Positions 1 through 10,829 of a stretch of 64,000 nt of DNA are shown piece by piece. The notes under the pieces were generated by a model. It saw only the letters and a program-made list of their open reading frames with translations. It did no database searches and was not told where the DNA came from. Origin of the DNA: Adenophora triphylla var. japonica (Eukaryota; Streptophyta; Magnoliopsida; Asterales; Campanulaceae). Numbering within the stretch: position 1 is the first letter of the stretch; each line of letters starts with the position of its first letter. The position numbers were made by a program, and so were the translations under genes. The stretch lies in NCBI GenBank assembly GCA_022495995.1, contig JAFEMH010002554.1:248001-312000 (forward strand), given 5' to 3'.

Positions 1-181
1 ACTTTTAGAATTATGCAATAACTATAAAACGTATTATTTTTAAAATGATAGTGATATGAAATTGTGTTAGTGCGATGTTGCGTACAAAGCTCTTGTACAT
101 AAAAATATATTACTACTCATAAAAATTAAACCACAAAATTAAAAGAGTTTGTAGCTTTACGCAATAATATAAAATATTTGT

Positions 182-275
182 AGTATACAACAACAACAAC
201 AAAGTATTAGTCTCAAAATAATTTGAGGTCGGCTAACATAAATCCTCATATATCATCGTGTAAAAAGGTTGTGAA
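182..275 (+). repeat. Dispersed repeat copy A (CAACAACAAC...GTCGGCTAACATAAATCC)
   Basis: A CAAC-rich start is followed by a conserved block containing GGTCGGCTAACATAAATCC and a CATCGTG-like tail. A second copy in the same orientation lies at 3777-3860, with the same order of motifs. The two differ by scattered substitutions, as expected of a dispersed short interspersed repeat. I cannot assign it to a named SINE or LINE family from the sequence alone. Confidence 0.5.
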
Positions 276-525
276 AAAAAAATAATAATAAATAACTAAA
301 TAAATTTAATAAAAAAAAGTGTACATGTACTATTAAATATTTTACATTATGTATACTATAAATATTTTATATTTTATGATGAGATTTATAGGCCAATTAA
401 TATTTTAAACCCCTGTATTCTGGTCTAGATTCGATTTTAACCCACGTATTTTAGCAATTTTAACCTATGTAGTCAGAATATGCATTCATTTTTCTGATGT
501 ACCAACGCCTTCCAAAAATATGTTA

Positions 526-759
526 CTTCCTCCGTCTCAAAATGTTTGTTTTATTTGACTTTTTTGTTGAACTTTGACCACAAATATATGACAATTTAAT
601 TATGTTCATGAAATTCTACAAAATGTCTATTGATTCACCATTAATAATATTATCAACAACAACTTTTAGAATTTTATGAACATGATTAATCTCTCATAAA
701 TTTGTGGTCAAAGTTCAACAAAAAAGTCAAATGGGACAAACATTTTAGGGAGGAGGGAG
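526..759. mobile_element. Stowaway MITE nested in the Pack-MULE-like element
   Basis: The left terminus CTTCCTCCGTCTCAAAATG and the right terminus, which reads CTCCCTCCTCCCTAAAATG on the minus strand, are inverted repeats of Stowaway type. TA dinucleotides flank the element at 524-525 and 760-761, the TA duplication of Tc1/mariner elements. Long inverted subterminal arms pair around a centre near 640 (GTTGAACTTTGACCACAAAT against ATTTGTGGTCAAAGTTCAAC). It is about 234 bp and non-coding. Confidence 0.88.
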
Positions 760-1024
760 TATAAAATTTAACAAAAATCTAATGGAACCAACAAAACCTC
801 TTTTTTCTTGAAAAAATAGCTTTCCTTTTTTTCAACATCATCTTTTTAACACTTTCTCTCACCCAGATTCCCCAAAAATCACAAATAGAGGTAATAAGAA
901 GTGAAGTCATTCTAAATCTATTTGACCCACTTCCCAAACACACAAGAAAATCATAATATCTCAAGCTTAAAGTCAAAATTTAAATTCCCTCCAAACATTC
1001 ACCTACCTCGTTTTCTTTCTGATC

Positions 1025-1132
1025 ATGGCGGTTGAAATGGAATCTGGGAAGCCTACAACCACGGACGATATTTTGAATCCTAGTGCAATTATTGAAGGGA
1101 AAATGGGGGAACTGGTGTTGGGAAATTTCTGA
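1025..1132 (+). pseudogene. Short ORF inside the Pack-MULE-like element, possible captured exon (35 aa)
   Basis: The frame opens with ATG in the context GATCATGGCG and runs 35 codons to TGA. The peptide starts MAVEMESGKP and is hydrophilic, with an acidic middle. I do not recognise it. Its C+G content is visibly higher than the AT-rich surroundings, and it sits between the inverted repeats, so it may be a 5' exon fragment captured from a host gene. It could equally be a chance ORF. Confidence 0.3.
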
Positions 1133-1386
1133 TTTTGTAGTTGAGAGTGTTTAGAAAATGATGATAATTAAAACATGGAAACCCATTTTTCATGAAAAGG
1201 AGAGATTTCGTTAGTTTCGCTAGATTTTGGTTAAGTTTTATAGCATTTTTGAACGACCTTAGTATATCGGGCAAAAATGAATGCATATTATAAGTGCAGA
1301 GGTTAAAAATTGCTGAAAAAATATGAGTTAACACCGAATCTATAGCAAAGTACAGGAATTTAAAATGTCAAATGACTAGATTTTTA

Positions 1387-2334
1387 CTGTTAGTACAATT
1401 TTTTACAAGCAGTTTCCTGTTTGATAGTTCATATATGGAGTATATATTAAAGAGCAAACGATCCCTTAGAAGCAAAAAAAAAAAAAAAAAAAGGGGAACC
1501 AAAAGGGCCGATGACAAGTATGTATAGGAAATTAAAGAGAAAAATCATGTGGGAAGCACATGAACACCAAGAAAACAAGAATAAAGATAAAGAGCATAAT
1601 AAAGAAAATTCCATCACCTTTTTTCTTTTTTCCAATCTCTATCTTTAAATGAAATAAAGGCATACTTGCTCTTTAGTGCATGCATTTCTTGCTTTAAAAT
1701 GAGTGTCCATTTTTATTTATAATCAGGCACAAATATAGCTTGACAGTAAGTCATATTCTAATGAAGGAAATTATGAGATTGAGTTCACCTATATCACTTT
1801 TGTTCGTCATAATGATATCATCATTAATATAGACGTTGAATTACTGGTGATACATAAGTAGTACACAAAAGGTACACGAAACATGTATCGAGACATAATT
1901 GTTTGTTGAACAATGCCACAAAAAAAGTCTCACAAAAAATTTGGACTCAAAACACGATTGCCACACAAATTCAGTTGTCAATGATTGGTTGATTGGTTAA
2001 TTAATGAATAGTAGCATCTACAAAGACAACTACCAACCAAATACTGACAAGCATGTTTGTGACCTATATTTTGTGAGATTATTTTGTGACTCTGGTATTC
2101 TTGTTTCAATCACCGACAAAACCGAAAGTTGTACACAAAAGTTATACAGGTGATCTCATCTAGGAAATTATAATGGGAACCATCATTATCATATTGCAAT
2201 TTGAGTTTGGCCTAATAATATCTGATCAATCAAGCTTCAGGAAACCATACATATTCCACAATTTTTTTATAACCAACCTCTGAAATTTTCCCCATAATGC
2301 AGCAGCATAGATAGTAGCAAATCTCACATCCACA
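1387..2334. other. Intergenic, no gene recognised
   Basis: AT-rich DNA with a poly-A run near 1475-1492 and no convincing coding frame. The last ~60 bases are the likely 3' untranslated region of the minus-strand prefoldin gene. Nothing else could be supported. Confidence 0.5.
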
Positions 2335-2721
2335 TCAAGCCTTGGCTTTTCCAGCCTGGAGGGACTGAATTCTTTGCTGCAACTTAAAGATAGTTTCCTT
2401 CTTACTATTTTGCTTTTCTTCCAGATCCTGAAGAGCCGAATCCAAACGCTTCAGCTCAGCAGATATGTACTCAATTCGCTTGCGAACATTGGCATTTGCC
2501 TCAGCTAAGTCCTGCTTCACAAGAACTGGTCCAATCAATTTATAAACGTTGGCATCGTCATTCAACAGATCAAGCTCCTTGAGAACGAGCTCGTTTTCAC
2601 CTAGTTGAATTGTGTATTTCTTTCTCACTTGGTGGTTCTTTGCAATGTCTTTTTGTAACTTGCTCAGGTCATTTGCTTTGGTTTCTAGATCACGTTGTAG
2701 CTCTCGAACAGCAGTTGCCAT
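2335..2721 (-). CDS. PFD6: Prefoldin subunit 6
   Basis: Encodes 128 residues, the normal length for prefoldin subunit 6, a beta-type subunit of the hexameric cytosolic co-chaperone that delivers unfolded actin and tubulin to the CCT chaperonin. The protein has the family plan: an N-terminal coiled-coil helix (about 1-45, with RELQRDLETKANDLSKLQKD), a short beta-hairpin region around 50-75 containing NVYKLIGPVLVKQDL, and a C-terminal coiled-coil helix (about 76-122). The ATG at 2719-2721 is chosen because it gives the full family N terminus; the stop is TGA at 2335-2337. The frame has no introns and no breaks. The upstream stretch CTTTACAAAC (plus strand) reads as a possible 3' splice site, so a 5'-UTR intron is possible. 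This is the only intact host gene in the window. An intronless retrocopy cannot be excluded, though no poly-A tail is visible downstream. Confidence 0.93.
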   Translation of the reverse strand: MATAVRELQRDLETKANDLSKLQKDIAKNHQVRKKYTIQLGENELVLKELDLLNDDANVYKLIGPVLVKQDLAEANANVRKRIEYISAELKRLDSALQDLEEKQNSKKETIFKLQQRIQSLQAGKAKA

Positions 2722-3339
2722 TGCTGCGTTTGACTGAATTTCTGCTTTACAAACGGAAAGAAGAAATAGATGTCAGATTTATATTACACATGAATGGTAA
2801 ACAGTTTTTTCCTACAGGTATCACTAGAACGTGTCCAGTAAATCAAAGTTAAATCAAAAGTAGAAAATATGCCTTTGGTGAGATAAAAGAAGTGTCTTGT
2901 TGATTGACAATAGTATCTGTTGCTACTGTGCCTAAAAACTCAGGCTTTGAAATGAAGATTTACCAACAACCCAATTAATTAATGTCCCCCTAATCCAACC
3001 ACTACGCTATTGAGCTCATTTACCACATATATATTTTACATGTCAGGTAGTTTGTAGTTCTTAAGTCCTACAAAATTAGTACTCCAGCCGTCCTAGAAAA
3101 ATGGGAAATCAGTCCTCTTTGACAAGTCAAACTGTTTCAAGAACAAGCTTTACTTGCTTGTACCTTCTTGATATTGAACTGTGGGTTTGTCTTCTTTTAC
3201 AGAGTGGTACATAATCTTTTGGGAAACAAAGAAAGAAAGTAGGAAAAGTTTTTTTTTGGGACGTAGAGAGCATCAAATTTTCATTCACTTATTCAAATAT
3301 GGAAATACTTGTAAAATCACTCATACACAACAGAAATTA
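2722..3339. other. Upstream region of the prefoldin gene
   Basis: Expected to hold the 5' untranslated region and promoter of the minus-strand prefoldin gene. A possible splice acceptor lies about 25 bases upstream of the ATG and a possible donor (AAGAAG then GTACAAGC on the minus strand) near 3160-3175. I see no clear TATA box or other coding sequence. Confidence 0.3.
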
Positions 3340-3341
3340 TA

Positions 3342-3618
3342 CTCCCTTCGTCCCATAATGAGAGTCCTATTTGACTATTCAAACATATTAATAACCTATT
3401 TTCATTTACATCACTAACCTTAATGAGGCTTACTTATTACTCCATTAATCTCTCTTCTTCCTTGGTTGTCTTTCATCCTCTTCTCTCTTCCTAATCTTCC
3501 TTGGTTGGTATTTTGGAAGTTCAATGATTTTAACCGAACATTTATGAAAATGAGACTATCTTTTTTTTTTGAGACAAACAAAATTGACATATGGGAACAC
3601 CTTTATGAGACGAGTGAG
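3342..3618. mobile_element. Degenerate Stowaway-like MITE
   Basis: The left end reads TA then CTCCCTTCGTCCCATAATGAG, a close match to Stowaway termini. The right end, ATGAGACGAGTGAG followed by TA, is a decayed version of the inverted terminus. Subterminal GAGAGTCCTATTTGAC has a partial inverted partner near 3545-3560. The right boundary is less certain than the left. Confidence 0.55.
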
Positions 3619-3776
3619 TATGCTTTAACATCTACAGTATATACTTATAATTAGAGGCCTGGCCACAAATGCCAAATGTTTTAGTGCACCTCAGTATATC
3701 CTGCAACGTGGCAAATACAAACAAAATCAATGCAGGAAAAAATCAGCTAAAGGCTTGACCCCAACCTTTTATGTTC

Positions 3777-3860
3777 AACGACAACAATAACAAAGCCTAA
3801 GTCCCAAAATAGTTTGGGGTCGGCTAACATAAATCCTCATATGTTATCGTGAATGAAAAG
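3777..3860 (+). repeat. Dispersed repeat copy B
   Basis: Second copy of the repeat seen at 182-275: CAACAATAACAAAGCCTAAG, then GGGGTCGGCTAACATAAATC and a TATCGTG tail. Same orientation as copy A, about 3.6 kb apart, with the prefoldin gene between them. Confidence 0.5.
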
Positions 3861-4290
3861 ATCGTGAGAAAAACAAAAGTGGTATTCTTTAGAGAACCAC
3901 CACAGCAGACTAGCTAAAGAGATCTGCAAAGAACAAAAATGCTTGCCTAGTGTCCCCCTTGCAACGCACTATAACATTTATTTCTCACAAACCTTCCATT
4001 GGAAATCTCTCATGATCATAGTTGTCCATATGTTACGATATGAGATATGTATCTTACGATACAATACAGGGCCCCGGCAATGTGTATCTTAGAGTCGAAT
4101 CAAAATATCGTGTGTATCTATAGATACCATATGTGTATCTTATGATACAACAATATGTTTATGTACGTATCTTAATTTACGACAATATGTATGTGACACG
4201 AATATGACGTATATGGGCAGGGTCAGAATCAAAACATAAAAAGAAAAAAAAATCTTTTCCTAACCTATTTCTGAGAAAACTTAGTACATA

Positions 4291-4567
4291 CTCCCTCCGT
4301 CCCAGTAGAAGCTTCCCATTTTGCCATTTTTGGTGTCCCGTTAAAAGCTTCCACTTTCCTTTTTTGGCAAAGAATCTTTACTATTCCCTCCACTCATTCT
4401 CTCTCATCCATTATTTTAATACTCACAACACCATTATAATTTACTATTTCCTCCACTCACTCTCTCTCCTATTTTCAAATTACACTCACAACATTTTTTC
4501 TTCCCATCCATTTCCTTAATTTGCGTGCAATACAAAAATTGGGCACCTTCGGCTGGGACGGAGGGAG
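4291..4567. mobile_element. Stowaway MITE
   Basis: Near-perfect termini: CTCCCTCCGTCCCAG at the left and CTGGGACGGAGGGAG at the right, flanked by TA at 4289-4290 and 4568-4569. The interior is CT-rich with the motif CCACTCATTCTCTCTC that recurs in the copies at 42397 and 29091. No coding capacity. Confidence 0.93.
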
Positions 4568-4569
4568 TA

Positions 4570-6487
4570 TATGTGAATCTTATAGATACCATATGTGTAT
4601 TAAGTCTCTAGCACTCGTATTACTCTGTCCCTCACTTTCTTATCTAAACACTGCAATAAGGGAGAGTATTTAGGGCCTTTTTTGGCTTTCTCCATTGATA
4701 GTGACCATCTATAATTCCACTCTTTTTTCTCAGGTATTGTTGTATATCTTATTTGTCTTGATGCACGTTATTTTACCTTATGCTGACAACTTTATGAGTA
4801 CATATATTCCATACTAGGGACGCGTCAACCTACAACCACTCGAACCCCAAATAGATTTTGAGGGCTTGGAATCACAGAGGAACCATACGGTAAGTACTCT
4901 TGGTCTTCCATTTTCGTCCTAGGCCTCCCGGTTCTTTCATTCGGTCTCTCATCAAGAAATTAGGGCAAGTCATCGTAATCTATATTTTCCCCCAAAACTT
5001 CTAAAATGATGCAGATTAGCTAAAAACTGAAAAAGTAGTTCGCCTAAAACTCCCCCAAAACGATGCTATTAGCTTAAATAGCCAAATTGAGTTCGCGTAC
5101 TACGCCTATCTCAAAAAGCATGCCTTCCTATCTCAAAAAGCATGCCTTCCGCCTCACACCCTAAACAAGAAAGGTGGACAATTCACCCAAAAAGAGACCT
5201 AGTCGCCCGCCATTACCCTAAAAGGCGTCACACCCCCAAAGGCGCCAAATAGGCGAGGCAGGCGGGCGGGCTCCTTTAACAACTATGGTTAGTGCTTATC
5301 AAAACAACTATCTTGTAGTAGACTATTCACTGTCATACAACATGGCTTCTACAAATCATGAATTAGTTTTATAGATGGGAACTCTGATTCAGGATTGATA
5401 TGACAACTATGCTCATGGTCTCATCGTGTATATCCGCAAAAAGAAGATCAACAGGGGAATACTCAAGAAACAAGGTTAAATAAAAATGACTCCACCACGA
5501 ATGAAAAGTAGACCTACGCCACCCATGATGAGCCATGGCAATGTGCTTAAGGAGTGGATCCTTACAAATCACCCTTTAACCACCACCCAACCAAAACAAC
5601 CCCCCTCCCCAAGGAATAAAATATATCAATGCAAATGTGAAAGCGTCATCAGGCATAAAGATTGTTAGAGCCAGTGAGGCCTGAGTTATCTTGCTTTCTA
5701 CGTCAACCTAGTAGAGATTCCAAACAATCTCTTGAGCTTTTTGCATTACACCCCAGGTCATGCGTTTCAGCTTACGCCATTGATGACAATTAAATATATC
5801 ACTCTTTAGACCACACATTATTTATTTATATTTTTTGATACAAAGAGAGGATATCTTGATACAAAATAAAGACTCAAGAGAAGTATGTTCTCAACCCCTC
5901 TCCACACGCGCACACACACACACACACAAGAAGAGAGGAATGAGACAATCTTATGTCCTCTCTACAAATGAAAAATCTAGAGTTCAGTATTCCCAACACA
6001 TAGCCCAGTTAGGATGAATAAGAAAGGATAAAAAAGGGGTCCCTTCTCCTCAATTCTCAAGGCTTGAAACCAAGACTTAGGCTCAACATTAATGAAAACT
6101 GAAAGGTCTCATATGAATGAGAATGAGAAACAAATTAGCCATAACAGGATCCCTCAAACATTCCATTAATGTGTACATATAACATTAAGAATATTTGTAA
6201 AAAGTGCATTTAAAACAGCAAATGAAGGCAAAGGAAAGAAGATAATGTGTTCGACTTCAGGCTTACTGTGAAGGAATGAATGGGTAACTCTTTAGAATCG
6301 GGTTGAACATTCCTTCTCTGCATTCCATTCATCAAAATGAGACCACACAGAAGAAGAAGACTCCACGTGTTCTATTCGTAGCTAACGTAAATAGACCATT
6401 GATGAACATCACTTAGTTAACATTTGATGTGTTACTAATCAAATCGCAAGCAGGAGACCTGAACTATAAGAAGTTAGATAAACAGAT
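4570..6487. other. Intergenic, no gene recognised
   Basis: No coding frame with family-like features. A 23-bp direct duplication (CTATCTCAAAAAGCATGCC...) occurs around 5106-5151, and a short (CA)n tract lies near 5910-5928. The rest looks like ordinary decayed repeat DNA. Confidence 0.45.
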
Positions 6488-7337
6488 TGTAGGAGAGTAA
6501 TCCTACGGGGTTGTGTTAGGGTGTTAGGGTATTAAATGAGAGTTTTCTGGGTAGGGATGCGTTACACGAATCACCGACAATAATGAAAAGGAGCGAGAAT
6601 AGGAACTAGGAAGGTTTTTGGGAGAGATAAGTATTGCAGAAATTGCATGTCTGTCTTTAGAGAGAAATATTGTAAAGAATGATCCTTGTTACCTGGTCCA
6701 AATTAATACCAAAGTAGGGTATTTATAGGCAATAAGTAAGCCCATGTGCCATGCACATGGTCCATGGTGTTAGATCATATCAGCAACTCTCCCTTATAAA
6801 CCCACTAGGCCACTTGTAACCCAATTATTGTAACACGTGGCGAACTTCCTATTCTAGCCTCCAATCCACTCCTTCTCGGCGATCCCGATAAGTGGAAAAG
6901 ACTTCCCCCGACCTTGTCTAATCGCGGGAAGTACTTAGAGGATAATAGTCCGCATATCGCGGGGCAGAAAGGCGTATCCACGGAACGAATATGCGTCTGC
7001 GGGAATCGATCCACTGCGGGAATCGATCCACGAGACGAAGATTCGTTTGCGGGAGTCGATCCGCGGAACAGAGATGCGTCTGCGGGAGACGATCTGCTAT
7101 CTGCGGGGAGACGATCTACCGGACAGAGATGTGCCTACGGGAGACGATATGCTGTCTGCGGGGAGACGATCCGCGCGACGAAGATGCGTCTACGGGAGAT
7201 GATCTGATGTATGTGGGGAGACGATCCGGGGGACGGAGATGCGTCTGCGGGAGAGATATATTCACGGGACAAAAACATGTCCGTGAAAAAAGGGGCAACA
7301 TGTGTGAAGCATGTGTGCGGAACATGCATATCCTACA
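6488..7337 (-). repeat. Left LTR of the LARD-like element
   Basis: 850 bp, starting TGTAGGAGAGTAATC and ending CATATCCTACA. Its second half holds a short-period array built from GGGAGACGATCTGCTGTCTG-like and GGACGGAGATGCGTCTGCGG-like modules. Alignable by eye with 14714-15516 throughout, with indels in the modular part. Confidence 0.75.
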
Positions 7338-8999
7338 TTAATCCCCCTGTGCGGAAAATTTCTCTCCGAGAGTTTCGTGAACAAGCGACAATTTAATATA
7401 TTTTGCTTCGACGTGTGAAGTGTGTGAAGTGACAAGACAACAAAGCATTAGTGCCTTTAACCGGTGGTTGCACATATTCCAAGCTACAAATAATATAATT
7501 ATGTAGGTTAGGATGACTTTTTATTTTAATGGAGATATGCTCTTGATGATGACGACAAGTCGTGGGTTAGTTTGCAGATATTCGCGGTAAGACGACTAGT
7601 ACGCCGATGAAAGTTATAGTCAAGGAGGCCAAACTTTATGTGGCTTATGCTAGACTTCTATGATTGAAAATTTGGAAGGTTGGCGTGATTTCACTAAGTC
7701 ACACATCAATATAGCTTGCGGGAGTGTATGACTAAAAAGGAAGAAGCGCGCTAACGGGAGAAATGTGTGTGGAAAGGCACATGCGGGATAAGTCTTTGCC
7801 TTTGGACAATTCAATCTATAATTCTACTTAGAAAAACATTAACGCGTGTGAATCAAGAGTGGGAAGAAGTGTGCAAGGTGCACGATGCATAGTATATACG
7901 TAAGATATGCTTTTGTGGAACATGCATATGCGGAGGTGCTAGATGAAAATAGTGATGTGGCAAATGAGTTATCAACATTCGTATAATATATTGATCTTAG
8001 GCATGTTTGACTGACATAGGTCAAATATAAATGACATAGGTCATTTTTTTAACATAAATGACATAGGTCAAATATAAATGACATGACTGAATAATAAAAT
8101 TTGTCACAAAATGTTAAAGTGTGAGGCACACACCAAGTGGGTGAATAATATCCTCTTACATTAATCCTCCTGCGTAGGGATTTTTCGATAGAAACATTCC
8201 TGAGCAAATGAACGCGTTTGCATTTAATAAATTGAGTAAGGCTTTGTATGTCGTGATTACATGGGTGGGATGCCAAGGGTGGGAAAGATATATTGTCTCT
8301 CTCTGCGAATTGATATAGTTCTAACTAAAACATTTATGAGATCCACGTAGAGTGCATGCGGGAACCATATATCTCATATTAGTCCCCCTGCGTGGGAGAC
8401 TTTATAGGAAAGTTTCACGGGCACATAACATGTTGCATGAAGGTGAAAGTGCGGGTTTTGTGATCACAAAATTTAATATGAAATCTATGCTACATTTATG
8501 ATTCAGATTACTTATGTAGTAATTCTAAACATGATGGGGCTTCATGTAAAGCATTAATGCGGGATTAGAATCTCGTGGGAAAGTAATAGTGTTGGATGAT
8601 ATGACAAGTATGGACACAAGTTGAGGGGTATGGAATGTTGCAGGATGAAGCTTCGCTATAAGAAGTAGTAGTAGTCCAGAGTAAATTTCTGCAAGAATTA
8701 GTAATGTTGCTTATATGATAAGTTCAAACAAATGCGGGATAAGGTAGGCCAATATGTTAGTATTCGGTAGATATAACTTTGCCTTAAATAATAGTGCGGG
8801 ATGTGATTCCGCGAGTAGTAGAATAGCCGTGGGAGGCAATTTGGTTGATTTGTTCGATATTACGGAGGGAATATATTTTCTCCCCGCGAACTGATCAGAG
8901 AAATTCATTTGGAGATATTATAAGAAGGATTGATTATTGCTACATAAAATTTGTTCAAAAAAAGTCTCATGCATGTTAGAGTTGGCATGGATTGTCGCC

Positions 9000-9330
9000 A
9001 TGGCATAAAGTTTGGGTTGAAACATGTAGTCCAATAAAAAAATATAATTAGTGCGGATTAAGTTGTTGCCACATTGTGTTAAGAGTGGGGGTATAGAGCC
9101 AAAGAAATATAAATAGTATGGACTCTAATGTTGTGACACTAGGTTTAAGTTGGGGCATGGAGCCCAAGAAATATAGGTAGTACGGACCATGATGTCGCGA
9201 CACTAAATTAGAATTGGGGCGTGGAACCCAAGCCATAGGTTAGTGTAAGCTAAACAGCCGCGGGACTAAGATAAGGCTAAGGTATAAAGTCTGAGCCATA
9301 TATGTTAGTGTGGGCTAAGAAGTCTCGATA
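9000..9330. repeat. Degenerate ~65-bp tandem repeat in the LARD interior
   Basis: Successive units share TTGGGGCATGGAGCCCAAG, AAATATA, TAGTACGGA and CGACACTAAATT in the same order, with heavy divergence. A related remnant appears at 9625-9680. Confidence 0.5.
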
Positions 9331-10199
9331 CTTAAATAAAGTGACATAGAGCTCGACTCATATAAAGGCTAATGAAGTTGTGGAGTTGTTTCCCATTAAT
9401 TTTGAGGAAAGAAACGTTGTGGAAATCATTAATTTTTTGCGGGAAGTAATAGTGCGGTACCCATTAATTTTTGTGGGAAGCAACGTTGCGGAACTTATTA
9501 ATTTATGCAGGAAGCAACGTTGCGGAAGATAGAACTTAATCTCAAGATTTTGATACGAGTAAGATTTCAACCCTTTAGACCCAAATGTAGACTTTATTGG
9601 GGGCAAAAAAAGGTCGAATTGAAAGCTAGTACGGATTAAAAGGTCGCGACACTAAATTATAGTTGGGGCATAGAGCCTGTATTGTGGAAAGAGCCCATGA
9701 GTGCGCCTTGTCGGTCATAATATAAATGTGGGGTGATGAGGGATGAGCAAATGAAGTTCTCCCGTATTGGTATCCTATTAGATCTGAAATTGCGGATTTG
9801 CTTATTATCAATTTTGCGAGAAGTAAACGCAAGATAGAGATAAAGGATGAATATACAAATGAGTAAATAAAATCATCCCATATTAGTCCCCCACTATTAT
9901 TGAAGTTTGGATGCTTTCTGTCGATTTTGCGAGAGTATAAGTAGGGTGGAGGTGCGGGAAGAGAATGCAGAGAATGAGCAAATAAAGTCATCATTTATTA
10001 GTTCATCATTATTATAAAAGTTGTGGAACGGCTTTCCCTTGATATTGCGGGAGTATATGTAGGCGGTTTAGCATATGATGTGCATTTTGCAGTACAGGAC
10101 AAGTGTGTCGCGGAGGATGTTATCCGCATAAATGGGTCCGCAAATGATAATGAGTTGAGAGATGTTTCGCACATCGATAAGATTTAGCGGGAAATGTTA

Positions 10200-10470
10200 C
10201 CTCTTAAGGAAAGTAGCCCCTTCGCGGGAAATAGTCCCTTTACATAAGATAGTTCCTTCTACGGGATATAAGATAGCCCCTATTGCGGGTGATTAGATAG
10301 TCCCTATGCGGGAGATAAAATAGCCCAAATGCGGGAGATAAGGTGGTCCCTCGGAAGGAGTTAAGATAGTCCCTCTGCGGGATATAAAATAGTCTCTCAG
10401 CGAAAAATAAGATAATCTCTCTTCAGGAGTTAGGATAATCCCTATGTGGGAGATAAGATAGTCCCCCTGC
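10200..10470. repeat. ~30-bp minisatellite in the LARD interior
   Basis: Around nine units of the form GCGGGAGATAAGATAGTCCCT follow one another with variable spacing. The reading frames across it (for example the minus-strand one at 10293-10547) are by-products of the repeat. Confidence 0.65.
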
Positions 10471-10829
10471 GGGAAATCAAAAAAGGATTCGGCTGGAGAC
10501 CATGCCGCAAGTTCATATTGCGAAAAGGAACTGTACATGCTACTCAAGATGAAGGATATGCCGCAAATTCAAATTGCGGGAAGGAACTAGACATGCTGTG
10601 CAAGTCCCATTATTAATTTTGTCCACAAATAATGGGTTGAATGTGGATCGAGCTCTGATCAAGGCATTTTTGCGAAAGTTGGGTATGCTGCCGCTAACTC
10701 AGGTGGTGGATAAATTTTATCCACAAATAATACGTTAGAGTGCGAATCGGGTTGATTAAGGCTCTCTTGCGGAGGTTGGGCATATTGCTGAAGCCAACAA
10801 GCATACCGCAAACTCAAATGATGGACTTA

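Larger units (their letters stand above)
391..1377. mobile_element. Pack-MULE-like TIR element (987 bp)
   Basis: Roughly 110-bp terminal inverted repeats face each other: the left arm (about 391-505) and the reverse complement of the right arm (about 1245-1377) share ATTTTAAA, CCTGTA, TAGATTCG, TTAGCAATTTTAACC and ATATGCATTCATTTTT in the same order. The flanks are agatttata (382-390) and agattttta (1378-1386), an 8 of 9 match that fits the 9-bp target duplication of Mutator-like elements. No transposase is encoded. The interior holds a Stowaway MITE (526-759) and a short ATG-initiated reading frame (1025-1132), so the element may have captured host sequence. Family assignment rests on TIR length and duplication size only. 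Confidence 0.6.
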
